From Promethearchaeota archaeon (GTDB lineage: Archaea > Asgardarchaeota > Lokiarchaeia > Sigynarchaeales > SOKP01), in NCBI GenBank assembly GCA_030620005.1, contig JAUXAJ010000084.1:1-16797 (forward strand): 16,797 bases of DNA. The letters are read 5' to 3'. How positions within the stretch are numbered: the stretch's first letter is position 1; each line of letters starts with the position of its first letter. Shown in pieces: positions 8,380 to 14,844 of the stretch. The notes beneath the pieces were generated by a model that was given only the letters and a program-made list of their open reading frames with translations, ran no database searches and was not told the DNA's origin. The translations under genes and the position numbers were made by a program.

Positions 8380-8967
8380 TTAAAAATCAATTTTAGTTTT
8401 GCAATTATTACAAATATTTGAATCGAAAGGCAGTTCAATTCCACATTTAGGACAAATAATACTTTCGCGTATTTCTGAGCTAAATTCTCCAGGTTCTACA
8501 ACAAGTACAAGGCCTTCTTTTTTTAATATCTTTACATTTTGACCGGGTTTAATTTTTTGATCTGAACGTGCTTTCCAAAGTTCTCCACGAAATTGAATGT
8601 ATCCTTCTTTATCCTGGCTAATTAATTTAATAGTCTTGCCGTAATTTCCTTTAAATTCAAGCTCGCTGGGGGGTTTTCTTTTTGCTTTTAACATTTTATA
8701 AGTAATTAGAAGAGAAAAGCCTGATAATATTAAAACAATAGACATGATTATAATTGTTGTGAATACAAACCATTCAAGAGAAATTAACCAACTATATAAA
8801 TTAGACATGAACCATAGAATAGTCCCAAAAAAGAAACAAATTAAAGCAACAGGACTTAAAAAATCAGCTTCTTCTGAGATAACCTCTGCTATTACCAAAA
8901 CAATTCCTAAAACTATGAGAATTGAAGCTATTATAATGAAATACGGTTCCAATGTGTATATCACCAA
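8380..8967 (-). CDS. NfeD-like membrane protein with C-terminal zinc ribbon
   Basis: The 195-residue protein has three hydrophobic segments (about 8-30, 38-58, 66-92), then the NfeD OB-fold-like domain (about 105-160, containing GKTIKLI, GELWKARSD and GQNVKIL). It ends in a zinc ribbon with two CxxC pairs, CPKC (172-175) and CNNC (186-189). NfeD proteins are encoded next to stomatin/slipin genes and are thought to work with them in membrane microdomain assembly. Here the slipin gene lies directly upstream on the same strand, 64 bp away. This is the short NfeD form, without the ClpP-like protease domain. The zinc ribbon is an addition not typical of NfeD. The start is uncertain: the open frame begins at TTG 8967 and GTG 8964, but a TATA-like box at 8974-8981 is spaced for a leaderless start at the TTG at 8952. 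A T14 tract lies between slipin and this gene. Confidence 0.82.
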   Translation of the reverse strand: MVIYTLEPYFIIIASILIVLGIVLVIAEVISEEADFLSPVALICFFFGTILWFMSNLYSWLISLEWFVFTTIIIMSIVLILSGFSLLITYKMLKAKRKPPSELEFKGNYGKTIKLISQDKEGYIQFRGELWKARSDQKIKPGQNVKILKKEGLVLVVEPGEFSSEIRESIICPKCGIELPFDSNICNNCKTKIDF

Positions 8968-8973
8968 TGAACT

Positions 8974-8981
8974 AAATATAT
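8974..8981 (-). promoter_or_regulatory. Possible internal TATA box for the NfeD gene
   Basis: The minus strand reads ATATATTT. Its centre is about 26 bp before the in-frame TTG at 8952 (residue 6 of the longest reading). This spacing is the one seen at other starts here, and suggests NfeD can be transcribed on its own. Confidence 0.35.
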
Positions 8982-8990
8982 TGATAAGAG

Positions 8991-9004
8991 AAAAAAAAAA
9001 AAAA
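8991..9004 (-). terminator. T14 tract between slipin and NfeD genes
   Basis: Fourteen A on the plus strand read as T14 on the minus strand, 27 bases beyond the slipin stop codon. Such a tract terminates transcription in archaea, so it may end or attenuate the slipin transcript before NfeD. Confidence 0.5.
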
Positions 9005-9031
9005 TAATATATAAATTATTATTAAAAATCA

Positions 9032-9826
9032 TTATTTTATATCTTTTCTAGATAAAGCAACCATCTTTCCTATTTCACTTACATCACTAGTAGAAGTAAT
9101 TATTACCAAATTTTTTTCTCGAGCAATGTCAGTCATCGTTTGAAGTTCTCTTAACTTGAAAGTAAGTGGATTTTGAGAGTAAATATTAGCGGCTTCTAAC
9201 ATTTTAATAGCAGCTTCAGATTCTCCTCCAGCAATGATTATTCTAGCTCGTCTTTCTCTTTCGGCTTCTGCTTGTTTTGCAATAACTCTTTGCATTTCAA
9301 TAGGGAGGACCACATCGCTAATGGCAACGTCACTTACTTTTATTCCCCAGGGATCAGTTTTCCTATCAATTATTTCCTGTATTTCCAATGTTAAATCCTT
9401 CGTTTTTGTTAATAAATCATCAAGATCAGCATTACCTAATACATCTCTTAAGACTGTATTTGCTATATTTTGAGTGGCAAATGTGAAATTTTTAACCGTA
9501 ATTATGGCCTTTTTAGGATCAACAACCCTATAATACACGACTGAATCGACATCACATCGAACATTATCCCTTGTTATTACTTTTATCATGCGAGCATCGT
9601 AAGTAATTGTTCTTAAATCTACAATGCTCGTTTTGTCTATTCCGGGAAGAATATAAACAATTCCAGGACCTTTTATGCTACTAAAACGACCAAAGCGAAA
9701 AACAACCAATCTCTCAAATTCATTTACGACTTTAATAGATTTTAACAATAGTGGAAGAATTATTAGGAAAAATACGATTAAAACCCCACCTAGAATTATA
9801 ATTCCATATATCGTAAAAAACTCCAT
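9032..9826 (-). CDS. Slipin (SPFH/stomatin/prohibitin family) membrane scaffold protein
   Basis: The 264-residue protein has one N-terminal membrane helix (about 6-28), then the SPFH/Band-7 domain (about 30-195). Typical slipin segments are VNEFERLVVFRFGR (34-47), GPGIVYILPGID (53-64), TRDNVRCDVDSVVYYRVVDP (85-104), a helix with LRDVLGNADLDDLL (126-139), and WGIKVSDVAISDVVLP (160-175). A charged coiled-coil stretch follows, QRVIAKQAEAERERRARII (179-197). Length and organisation match bacterial and archaeal slipins, which oligomerise on the membrane and organise lipid microdomains or local proteases. The downstream partner is the NfeD-like gene, the classical pairing. ATG start at 9826 with a TATA-like box about 25 bp before it and no Shine-Dalgarno. 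No catalytic activity is expected. Assignment is confident; the client process is unknown. Confidence 0.92.
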   Translation of the reverse strand: MEFFTIYGIIILGGVLIVFFLIILPLLLKSIKVVNEFERLVVFRFGRFSSIKGPGIVYILPGIDKTSIVDLRTITYDARMIKVITRDNVRCDVDSVVYYRVVDPKKAIITVKNFTFATQNIANTVLRDVLGNADLDDLLTKTKDLTLEIQEIIDRKTDPWGIKVSDVAISDVVLPIEMQRVIAKQAEAERERRARIIIAGGESEAAIKMLEAANIYSQNPLTFKLRELQTMTDIAREKNLVIITSTSDVSEIGKMVALSRKDIK

Positions 9827-10156
9827 AGAATATCTAATGATATTACTAAATTAAATCTATCGTGTCTTTTAGTAGATTAACAATAGCTGATTATCAATTT
9901 AAAAAAGGAAGTTAGAGATTCAAAATTCAAAAAATTAAATAGTTAATATCTGCAAAAAGCCAAATTTAATTTATTAGCAGTCATTTCTTCCGAGTATTAC
10001 TGGCAGATGGACAAACTTGGACATTTGTTCAACTTTTTGGATGTTGTTGTTTAATCAGATAAAGATAATCTCCTTTTTACTACTTCTAATAAGCCTTCTT
10101 AAGTTTTTCTTTATTAAACACATGTAACAAATTTTTATAACGATCTAAATGTAATT
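9827..10156. other. 330-bp gap with no supported gene
   Basis: Neither strand carries a convincing gene: only frames of under 40 codons occur, without good starts or recognisable products. The left end holds the slipin promoter region. The stretch around 9980-10040 is less AT-rich than its surroundings, so a small RNA or a decayed gene is possible, but no tRNA-like or hairpin structure was seen. Confidence 0.5.
9848..9855 (-). promoter_or_regulatory. TATA-like box for the slipin gene
   Basis: The minus strand reads TTTAATTT, centred about 25 bp upstream of the ATG at 9826. It is a weak match to the archaeal TATA consensus but correctly spaced for a leaderless mRNA. Confidence 0.4.
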
Positions 10157-10393
10157 TCATTTTACTTCGACTGTAACCGACTCTAATTTATACAGTACAC
10201 CAGATCCACGTAAAGTTTCATGAACTTTTATAGAGAGCGATAGAATTTCATCAAGGTCAACTTCACGACCATGATCATATTCCATATCATAGTACCCTAT
10301 TATAGGTTTAAATCCAAGACCTGTAAGTCTTTCCGTGACTAGCAGAGGGTTTTCACCTTCACTCGAATGCCAAATTACTATGTAAGTTATCAT
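10157..10393 (-). CDS. Small conserved-looking protein of unknown function (78 residues)
   Basis: I do not recognise the family. The sequence reads as a compact alpha/beta protein: strand (2-9, ITYIVIWH), helix (about 15-26), strand (29-35, KPIIGYY), a charged loop with DMEYDHGREVDLDE (36-49), helix (50-62) and a final strand (67-77). This could be a ferredoxin-like or ACT-like fold. There is no signal peptide, membrane helix or Cys. Gene status is supported by an ATG start with a well-spaced TATA box (TTTAAATT, 26 bp upstream), a balanced amino-acid make-up and the absence of a competing frame. It stands alone between the 330-bp gap and the methyltransferase gene. Confidence 0.65.
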   Translation of the reverse strand: MITYIVIWHSSEGENPLLVTERLTGLGFKPIIGYYDMEYDHGREVDLDEILSLSIKVHETLRGSGVLYKLESVTVEVK

Positions 10394-10415
10394 TAATTAG
10401 TATGATAAACAAAAT

Positions 10416-10423
10416 AATTTAAA
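10416..10423 (-). promoter_or_regulatory. TATA box for the 78-residue protein gene
   Basis: The minus strand reads TTTAAATT preceded by ACC, centred about 26 bp upstream of the ATG at 10393. It is one of the cleanest promoter matches in the window. Confidence 0.5.
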
Positions 10424-10499
10424 GGTTCATGTTTACTTTCTTTGATTCCTTTATTTCTTTCAAAAAGACGAATATTCAATCTTTAATTCTTCCTAAATT

Positions 10500-11114
10500 T
10501 CAAGGATTTTCTTCACTTAATCTTTTCCTTAACTTTGGGATAAAAGCTCCTGTGGCTTGCTTGTATTTGATATAGGAATCTCCGAAACGCTCTACTAAAT
10601 CTTTTTCTTCAAAATAAGTAATAATTAATAAAATTAAAATCACGCTGACGGTAACCCAAATAACGAGAAAGAGTGAATTGACGCCAAACGCCAACGCAAT
10701 AAATAGGGATAATTCGCCTAAGTTTTGTGGATGACGGATATATTTATAAATCCCTTCGAACATAACGGTTTCTTTAGAAGGGTGCAAACTCTCCGCACCA
10801 GCATCTTTCATTCCTTTTACTAAGAGAAATAAATTAGGTATCCCAATACAAATCCCAATAACTATTCCCACAAGGAAATTCTGATTTATAACCCAACTTA
10901 CTTCAGGAATTGGAAAATAAATCCAGAGAAATATGTTTATAACCATTCCTAATTCGAAAATTCCAATTAAATTTCGATATCGAGCACATTCCTCCCAGGC
11001 TTTTTCACCGCGTTTTTTTTCCCGAGTAGCTGGCATTGCGCTGATTTTAGAAATATATACAAGCATAACTTCGAAAATATTTAATAAAATAAAATTCAAC
11101 CACGCTTCGAACAA
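10500..11114 (-). CDS. ICMT/PEMT-type integral membrane methyltransferase
   Basis: The 204-residue protein has four to five hydrophobic segments (about 5-25, 48-67, 78-100, 133-168). It carries the hallmark C-terminal region of the isoprenylcysteine carboxyl methyltransferase/phospholipid methyltransferase family: FEGIYKYIRHPQNLGE (119-134) and FEEKDLVERFGDSYIKYKQ (168-186), ending with a basic tail. The RHP motif and the EE...F...Y pattern form the S-adenosylmethionine site in this family. Members methylate prenyl-cysteine carboxylates, phospholipids or small membrane-bound compounds; the sequence does not say which. The start appears to be TTG at 11114. The frame is closed by a TGA just upstream, and a TATA-like box lies 25 bp before the TTG, which supports it over the internal ATG at residue 17. 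It is preceded by the 361-residue protein gene and followed by the 78-residue one, with no evident functional link. Confidence 0.78.
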   Translation of the reverse strand: MFEAWLNFILLNIFEVMLVYISKISAMPATREKKRGEKAWEECARYRNLIGIFELGMVINIFLWIYFPIPEVSWVINQNFLVGIVIGICIGIPNLFLLVKGMKDAGAESLHPSKETVMFEGIYKYIRHPQNLGELSLFIALAFGVNSLFLVIWVTVSVILILLIITYFEEKDLVERFGDSYIKYKQATGAFIPKLRKRLSEENP

Positions 11115-11134
11115 TTTAAATCACATTTTTTAAG

Positions 11135-11143
11135 TTATAAAAA
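11135..11143 (-). promoter_or_regulatory. TATA-like box for the methyltransferase gene
   Basis: The minus strand reads ATTTTTATA, centred 25 bp upstream of the TTG at 11114. It supports the non-ATG start and a leaderless transcript. Confidence 0.4.
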
Positions 11144-11166
11144 TTTTTAAATTTTTTAAAAATTTT
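11140..11166. repeat. AT-only perfect inverted repeat (12-bp arms, 3-bp loop)
   Basis: The arms at 11140-11151 and 11155-11166 are exact reverse complements and consist only of A and T. The repeat lies between the stop codon of the 361-residue protein gene and the promoter of the methyltransferase gene. It may act as a weak terminator hairpin. In such AT-rich DNA chance is a real possibility. Confidence 0.4.
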
Positions 11167-11192
11167 CTTAGAAAAATATATAATCAAAGGAG

Positions 11193-12278
11193 TTAAATTT
11201 TCTCTTCAATCATAACAGAATGTTTGTATAAATTGCAATCTATTTCTGCATCTATTTGTTCAGATAATATTTCTAAAAAGCTGTAGATCGTATCAAAAGT
11301 AGTATTGTATTGTGGAGTTATAATCATCTCCTTTCCCCCAGAAGAAATATTAAAAATTGCCTGTTTTTTTGTATCAATAATATCGCAATTAAAAATAATA
11401 GAACCTTCAATAATTGTTTGATTAAAGATCTCAAAGCCCGATGCTCTTAAAACGTCACTGAGAATCTCAATATTATCAGTATCCAATTTAAAATTTTTAA
11501 ATTTAACAACAATAGGTTGAACATTTAAAGTAGGGATTTTGATATTTTCTATAAGATCTTCTCTATAATGAGATAAAATCGTAGGTTGTAAAATATATTT
11601 AATCTTGTCCTGTATTTTTCCGATTAATTCTAATAAAAAATTTAAATCTCCTGAATCGTAACTGAAAAACCCATCTTTATTAATCCGAAACGAACAGCGA
11701 TCAATTATATTGATATCTACCAAATACGGACGGACCCCATAATAATACCTAAGTTCTTTAATTACTTGCAATCCATCTAGACCTGTATATATCATTTTCC
11801 GATCTCTCTTTTCCCGAAAATAAGCCTTTATATTATCAGTTCTATCTCTTTCAGCATGAAATTCGGTGACTAGAATTTTATCATTTTCGTTTTCGAAATC
11901 TTCAATGAGATCTTCAATTTTCTTTTTTGGAATCCATAAATAATAAATATTTTTAACTTTTCTTACAAAATCTCGAATGAAATGATTGTAGATATCTTCT
12001 TTTCTTTCGTTTGATATAAAATATATTAGATCTTTAAATTGAAAGATATACGATTTGAAAACTTCATTGATTTCTTTAAATTCCTTAGAGATCTCTAATA
12101 TATATCTGTTTTTTTTTAATTTAAAACCAAATTGTCTTAATCTTTCTTCAAAATCAGAAAAATTCTTTAAATCTGTTAAGAGGCATAGAATTTTCCATTT
12201 GGTTTTTCTTTCCAATAATGCTTTTGACTCTATAAGTGTAATGAACTTATCTAAAGTTATTGAATTTGTTAACTCCAT
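11193..12278 (-). CDS. Unrecognised charged cytoplasmic protein (361 residues)
   Basis: I do not recognise the family. The protein is rich in Lys, Ile, Asp and Glu, with no signal peptide or membrane helix. Residues 1-135 look mainly helical (LESKALLERKTKWKI, FEERLRQFGF, DLIEDFENEND) and could include a small helix-turn-helix-like N-terminus. A mixed region (136-210) holds TEFHAERDRTDNIKAYF and YTGLDGLQVIKELRYYYGVRPYLVDINI. The C-terminal third (about 255-361) alternates strands and helices: VQPIVVKFKNF, IEGSIIFNCDII, ISSGGKEMIITPQ and a final helix. Cysteines at 32, 195, 298 and 348 form no metal-binding pattern. ATG start at 12278. Upstream sequence is AT-rich with TATA-like stretches at about 12307-12315. 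It lies downstream of cdhBC but is separated by a 174-bp gap and T tracts, so it is probably an independent gene. Confidence 0.65.
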   Translation of the reverse strand: MELTNSITLDKFITLIESKALLERKTKWKILCLLTDLKNFSDFEERLRQFGFKLKKNRYILEISKEFKEINEVFKSYIFQFKDLIYFISNERKEDIYNHFIRDFVRKVKNIYYLWIPKKKIEDLIEDFENENDKILVTEFHAERDRTDNIKAYFREKRDRKMIYTGLDGLQVIKELRYYYGVRPYLVDINIIDRCSFRINKDGFFSYDSGDLNFLLELIGKIQDKIKYILQPTILSHYREDLIENIKIPTLNVQPIVVKFKNFKLDTDNIEILSDVLRASGFEIFNQTIIEGSIIFNCDIIDTKKQAIFNISSGGKEMIITPQYNTTFDTIYSFLEILSEQIDAEIDCNLYKHSVMIEEKI

Positions 12279-12412
12279 ATTCTGATTTAAAATTAAGTAT
12301 TGGGTTATTATATAATTTATATATATTTTAATATTTATAATTGGAACTAGATTTTTAATTCAATGAATTTCTTTTGCTAAGGAAAAGTTTGAAAACAAGT
12401 CGTCTTAAGAAT

Positions 12413-12443
12413 AAAAAAAAAGAGTCAAAAAAAATTAAAAAAA
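12413..12443 (-). terminator. Triple oligo-T terminator after cdhC
   Basis: Three successive T tracts on the minus strand (T7 at 12437-12443, T8 at 12427-12434, T9 at 12413-12421) begin 9 bases past the cdhC stop codon. Clusters of T tracts are typical strong archaeal terminators, fitting a highly expressed operon end. The remaining 12279-12412 holds no gene that I can see. Confidence 0.65.
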
Positions 12444-12452
12444 TAAGATATT

Positions 12453-13853
12453 TTATTTCTTCTTGCGTCTTGGTGGTTCTATTTTCTTGATTATGATGCT
12501 TTCAGCGTGGATCTTGCAGTTCTTAAGGATGATCTTGAAGCCTCCAACTCCGCCTGCTCCAGGAATCGTGAAAGCTTGCGTTCCCATTGGAACCATGGCT
12601 CCTTCTTCTTCCCATTCATCTTCGGCTTCTTCCTCTTCTACCCAAGTTTCTACAATCGGATGCTTCTTTTCTACAAGCCAATCCTTTAATTCATTGATGT
12701 CGGCAACTTCGTCTTCGCTCGCAATTATATCCCTTATATCTTCTGGTAAGAACTCGTAAATTCTCTCCTTAACCGTCTTGCCCATCCACACGACCGTGCT
12801 AATTCCGCCGTCATATTGCTGGTACTTTGGGCTTATGATGTACTGGATGCTTATTCCGTTGAAACCAGCCAATTGTTTACCGCCCCCAGTCTGGTTAGCC
12901 ATGGCCGAGAAGGGCAATCCATTTATTGCAACATCTGGGTGGTTCCTATCTATAATGCCGTGCCCGTTTACTTCCGGGATGTAGAAGTCAATTGCTTCAA
13001 AACAGCCACAGCTCGTATGAGGGTATTCCATTCCCGAGTAAAGGAAAATTCTCTCAATTTCTCCCAAAGATCGCTTCTTAATCATTTCGTTTATCCCTGT
13101 ATATTCCCCGGCTAACTCATTTAGGCACTCCCCTGGAGGGACTTCGTACAATGGTCCCTTAGGGTCCACCTTAGCCGCTGCTCTTGCGTCAAACCAGCTG
13201 ATCGAACCGCATAAACTCGTTCGGTCTGGAGTAATGCAGCACGCGTGTGTAGGGGCAAAAGATTGACACAGTACACACCCATAAAACATGTCAACATCAC
13301 TATCGTGTAGCCCTCGCGCTCTCTCGTCTCTTTTTTCATATGTCTCCATTGCCATTTTGTAAGGCTTTTCGATTTCTTTCTCGTCAGTAATGATAGTGAC
13401 TTGACACTGCTTGATTATTGGCAATTCGGCTTTAAAAAGTCGAATCAAGATCGTTCCTATCATGTCAAACGAATTTAAACCTTTTTCAAAGGCAGTCTTG
13501 GAAATTCGCATCCAATTAGTGTACCGTTGATTTAAATGCATTACCCCGTTAATAAAGTTGCAAAATTCGTGAATTCTCCTTTCGAATACGGCTTCAAGGT
13601 CTTCTTCCAATTCGGGTCCAGCTACTTCTACTAAGATACCTATAGTATATCTTTCTCCTTCTTTCATATCTTTAAGGTCTATACCTTTTAGTATTACGGT
13701 ATCGTCCTTGATTTGCTTCGCGGGTCTGACTTTTACTAATTCAAAATGCTTTGCTATCTTGGGCCCTCCAAGCTCCACATACATTTGCTTGGCTCGGATT
13801 CGCTCACCCTCGTAAACCGGTCCCACATCAACAGCCATGTCAGAAAAACTCAT
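12453..13853 (-). CDS. cdhC: Acetyl-CoA synthase beta subunit of the archaeal CODH/ACS complex
   Basis: This 466-residue subunit condenses CO, a corrinoid-bound methyl group and CoA to acetyl-CoA, or the reverse, at a nickel-iron A-cluster. The whole A-cluster cysteine set is present: C193 and C196 (YGCVLCQ), C205 (HACC), C215 (SLCG), then C282-G-C284 (TSCGCFE). The spacings (+3, +12, +22, +89, +91) equal those of the bacterial enzyme residues C506, C509, C518, C528, C595 and C597 of Moorella AcsB. So C193/C196/C205/C215 should hold the 4Fe-4S cluster and C196/C282/C284 the proximal nickel. As in archaeal CdhC, the large N-terminal CODH-binding domain of AcsB is absent. The C-terminus has an acidic stretch (405-417), a Gly-rich segment (431-438) and a basic end (PPRRKKK). 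It follows cdhB by 56 bp in the same operon and has a strong Shine-Dalgarno. The cdhA, cdhD and cdhE genes are not in the window. Confidence 0.97.
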   Translation of the reverse strand: MSFSDMAVDVGPVYEGERIRAKQMYVELGGPKIAKHFELVKVRPAKQIKDDTVILKGIDLKDMKEGERYTIGILVEVAGPELEEDLEAVFERRIHEFCNFINGVMHLNQRYTNWMRISKTAFEKGLNSFDMIGTILIRLFKAELPIIKQCQVTIITDEKEIEKPYKMAMETYEKRDERARGLHDSDVDMFYGCVLCQSFAPTHACCITPDRTSLCGSISWFDARAAAKVDPKGPLYEVPPGECLNELAGEYTGINEMIKKRSLGEIERIFLYSGMEYPHTSCGCFEAIDFYIPEVNGHGIIDRNHPDVAINGLPFSAMANQTGGGKQLAGFNGISIQYIISPKYQQYDGGISTVVWMGKTVKERIYEFLPEDIRDIIASEDEVADINELKDWLVEKKHPIVETWVEEEEAEDEWEEEGAMVPMGTQAFTIPGAGGVGGFKIILKNCKIHAESIIIKKIEPPRRKKK

Positions 13854-13862
13854 TTCATAAAT

Positions 13863-13868
13863 CTCCTC
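13863..13868 (-). promoter_or_regulatory. Shine-Dalgarno site of cdhC
   Basis: GAGGAG on the minus strand, 9 bases before the ATG at 13853. It is one of only two clear Shine-Dalgarno sites here and fits an internal operon gene translated from a cdhB-cdhC transcript. Confidence 0.7.
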
Positions 13869-13909
13869 ATTTATTTTTTACTAAGTTTTTAATTTTTAAT
13901 TATTTTAAT

Positions 13910-14440
13910 TTATAATTTTTCAATTACTTTTTCTAAAAAATCTTTCCAATCGTCGTCGTTAAGGTTAGGTAAGCTGAATCTTGCGTTAGGGTGGGAGTAC
14001 TTATCCAGTTCAACAGTTCTTAACCAGTTAGTAAAGTTCTTTAATCTACTCAATGTTTGGCTCACATAAAAAACGATATGTCCGCCAAAAATCGCCATTC
14101 CGTATTGACCTTCGCCGTCTAATCCTTTCCATTCTTTATCAGAAAGGCGGTTAGTAATGTTTATCAAAGACATGTCGTATAATTTACCATCTACAATTTT
14201 TTCCTTCAAGTATTTATATGCGTGTCCGGTAGAAACCACGTGACAATCGAGCTTGTTTGCTATTTCCACGAAGAAATCTACTACTTTTTTACCACCAAGT
14301 TCATAGTCTAAGAATTCAGAGCCGATTACAAACACCTTTTTCTTCGGTGTTTTAATAATGTTCGCCATTACTTCCGGATCGTTAACACTTGTTCCCATTT
14401 CTGGTCCGGGAATATTTGCTTTTTGATATGGTCTTGCCAT
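13910..14440 (-). CDS. cdhB: CODH/ACS epsilon subunit
   Basis: From the chosen ATG this is a 176-residue protein of the CdhB (CO_dh epsilon) family, a DHS-like fold associated with the CO dehydrogenase alpha subunit in archaeal acetyl-CoA decarbonylase/synthase complexes. Recognisable parts are an N-terminal PGPEMGTSVNDPEVMANII segment, KKKVFVIGSEFLDYEL leading into the core beta strand, CHVVSTGHAYKYL, and the C-terminal region with GGHIVFYVSQTLSRLKNF. Its role is accessory (complex stability or electron transfer), not catalytic in acetyl-CoA formation. It is followed 56 bp on by cdhC. Normally cdhA precedes cdhB; here the upstream neighbour is divergent mtnK instead. A TTG 9 bases further upstream (14449) opens the same frame and has a TATA-like box 23-24 bp before it; the ATG was preferred, giving a leader of a few bases. 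Family assignment is firm. Confidence 0.92.
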   Translation of the reverse strand: MARPYQKANIPGPEMGTSVNDPEVMANIIKTPKKKVFVIGSEFLDYELGGKKVVDFFVEIANKLDCHVVSTGHAYKYLKEKIVDGKLYDMSLINITNRLSDKEWKGLDGEGQYGMAIFGGHIVFYVSQTLSRLKNFTNWLRTVELDKYSHPNARFSLPNLNDDDWKDFLEKVIEKL

Positions 14441-14468
14441 GTTTATCAATTAAATCTTTTCTGTTTTG

Positions 14469-14476
14469 TTTAAAAT
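14469..14476 (-). promoter_or_regulatory. TATA-like box for cdhB-cdhC
   Basis: The minus strand reads ATTTTAAA, centred 32 bp upstream of the cdhB ATG at 14440 (23-24 bp from the alternative TTG at 14449). It is the best TATA match in front of the operon; expected leader is 0-8 bases. Confidence 0.4.
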
Positions 14477-14633
14477 AAATAGTTATACCTAGATTTATTA
14501 AAGGTAATTTAAAAAAATTGTTTTTATCAACTGAAATCACTCTGAGAGCATGGAAAAAAAAAAAAAGAAAAACCCATATAAATAAGCATGAATTTTTGAA
14601 AAAGCATTTAAACCATACAAAGATGTAAGATTA

Positions 14634-14641
14634 TTTAAAAA
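14634..14641 (+). promoter_or_regulatory. TATA-like box for the 60-residue reading frame
   Basis: TTTAAAAA is centred about 25 bp before the ATG at 14662, the spacing seen at other leaderless starts here. It suggests plus-strand transcription begins near 14662. Confidence 0.35.
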
Positions 14642-14661
14642 TAAATTTCAAGAGTGACATC

Positions 14662-14844
14662 ATGTCGATTAAAAAATACAAAATCCAATTTATAATTGTT
14701 GCGTTAACATTGATTATCTTGCTTTTCTTTTTATCTAGTTTCTTTCGTTCTTCGTCACATTTTTTGCTTTACAATTGTAAGGAAATTCGAAAATTTATTA
14801 ATATTTATTTTTTTTTTAATTATAGACTAAATAGATACCTATAA
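14662..14844 (+). CDS. Possible small single-helix membrane protein (60 residues)
   Basis: The frame has a basic N-terminus (MSIKKYK), one strong hydrophobic segment (about 9-28, FIIVALTLIILLFFLSSFF) and a Phe/Tyr-rich tail from AT-rich DNA. A well-placed TATA-like box (14634-14641) favours transcription from its ATG. A T10 tract near its 3' end (14808-14817) would terminate many transcripts before mtnK. It may be a real small membrane protein, a leader for mtnK, or chance in AT-rich DNA; poorly conserved composition argues for caution. Confidence 0.3.
   Translation: MSIKKYKIQFIIVALTLIILLFFLSSFFRSSSHFLLYNCKEIRKFINIYFFFNYRLNRYL
14808..14817 (+). terminator. T10 tract upstream of mtnK
   Basis: Ten T on the plus strand, about 50 bases before the mtnK start. 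It should stop transcripts from the upstream promoter and insulate mtnK, which has its own TATA box at 14840-14847. Confidence 0.4.

Noticed and set aside
10007..10054. Short ATG frame (15 codons) in the 9827-10156 gap
   Set aside because: Too short, no promoter or ribosome-binding site, and no recognisable product.
12463..12759. Plus-strand 98-codon frame antisense to cdhC
   Set aside because: It is a shadow of cdhC, whose cluster ligands and length are unambiguous; the Ser-rich product arises from reading the acidic Glu codons backwards.
13121..13339. Minus-strand 72-codon frame inside cdhC
   Set aside because: It overlaps the A-cluster region of cdhC in another frame and has no start signal.
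14441..14449. TTG start adding three residues to cdhB
   Set aside because: An ATG lies 9 bases downstream and is the more usual start; the TTG cannot be excluded because of TATA spacing.
14554..14566. A13 run (T13 on the minus strand) upstream of cdhB
   Set aside because: As a minus-strand terminator it would need an upstream minus-strand gene, but genes to the right are on the plus strand; more likely a simple AT tract in the promoter region.
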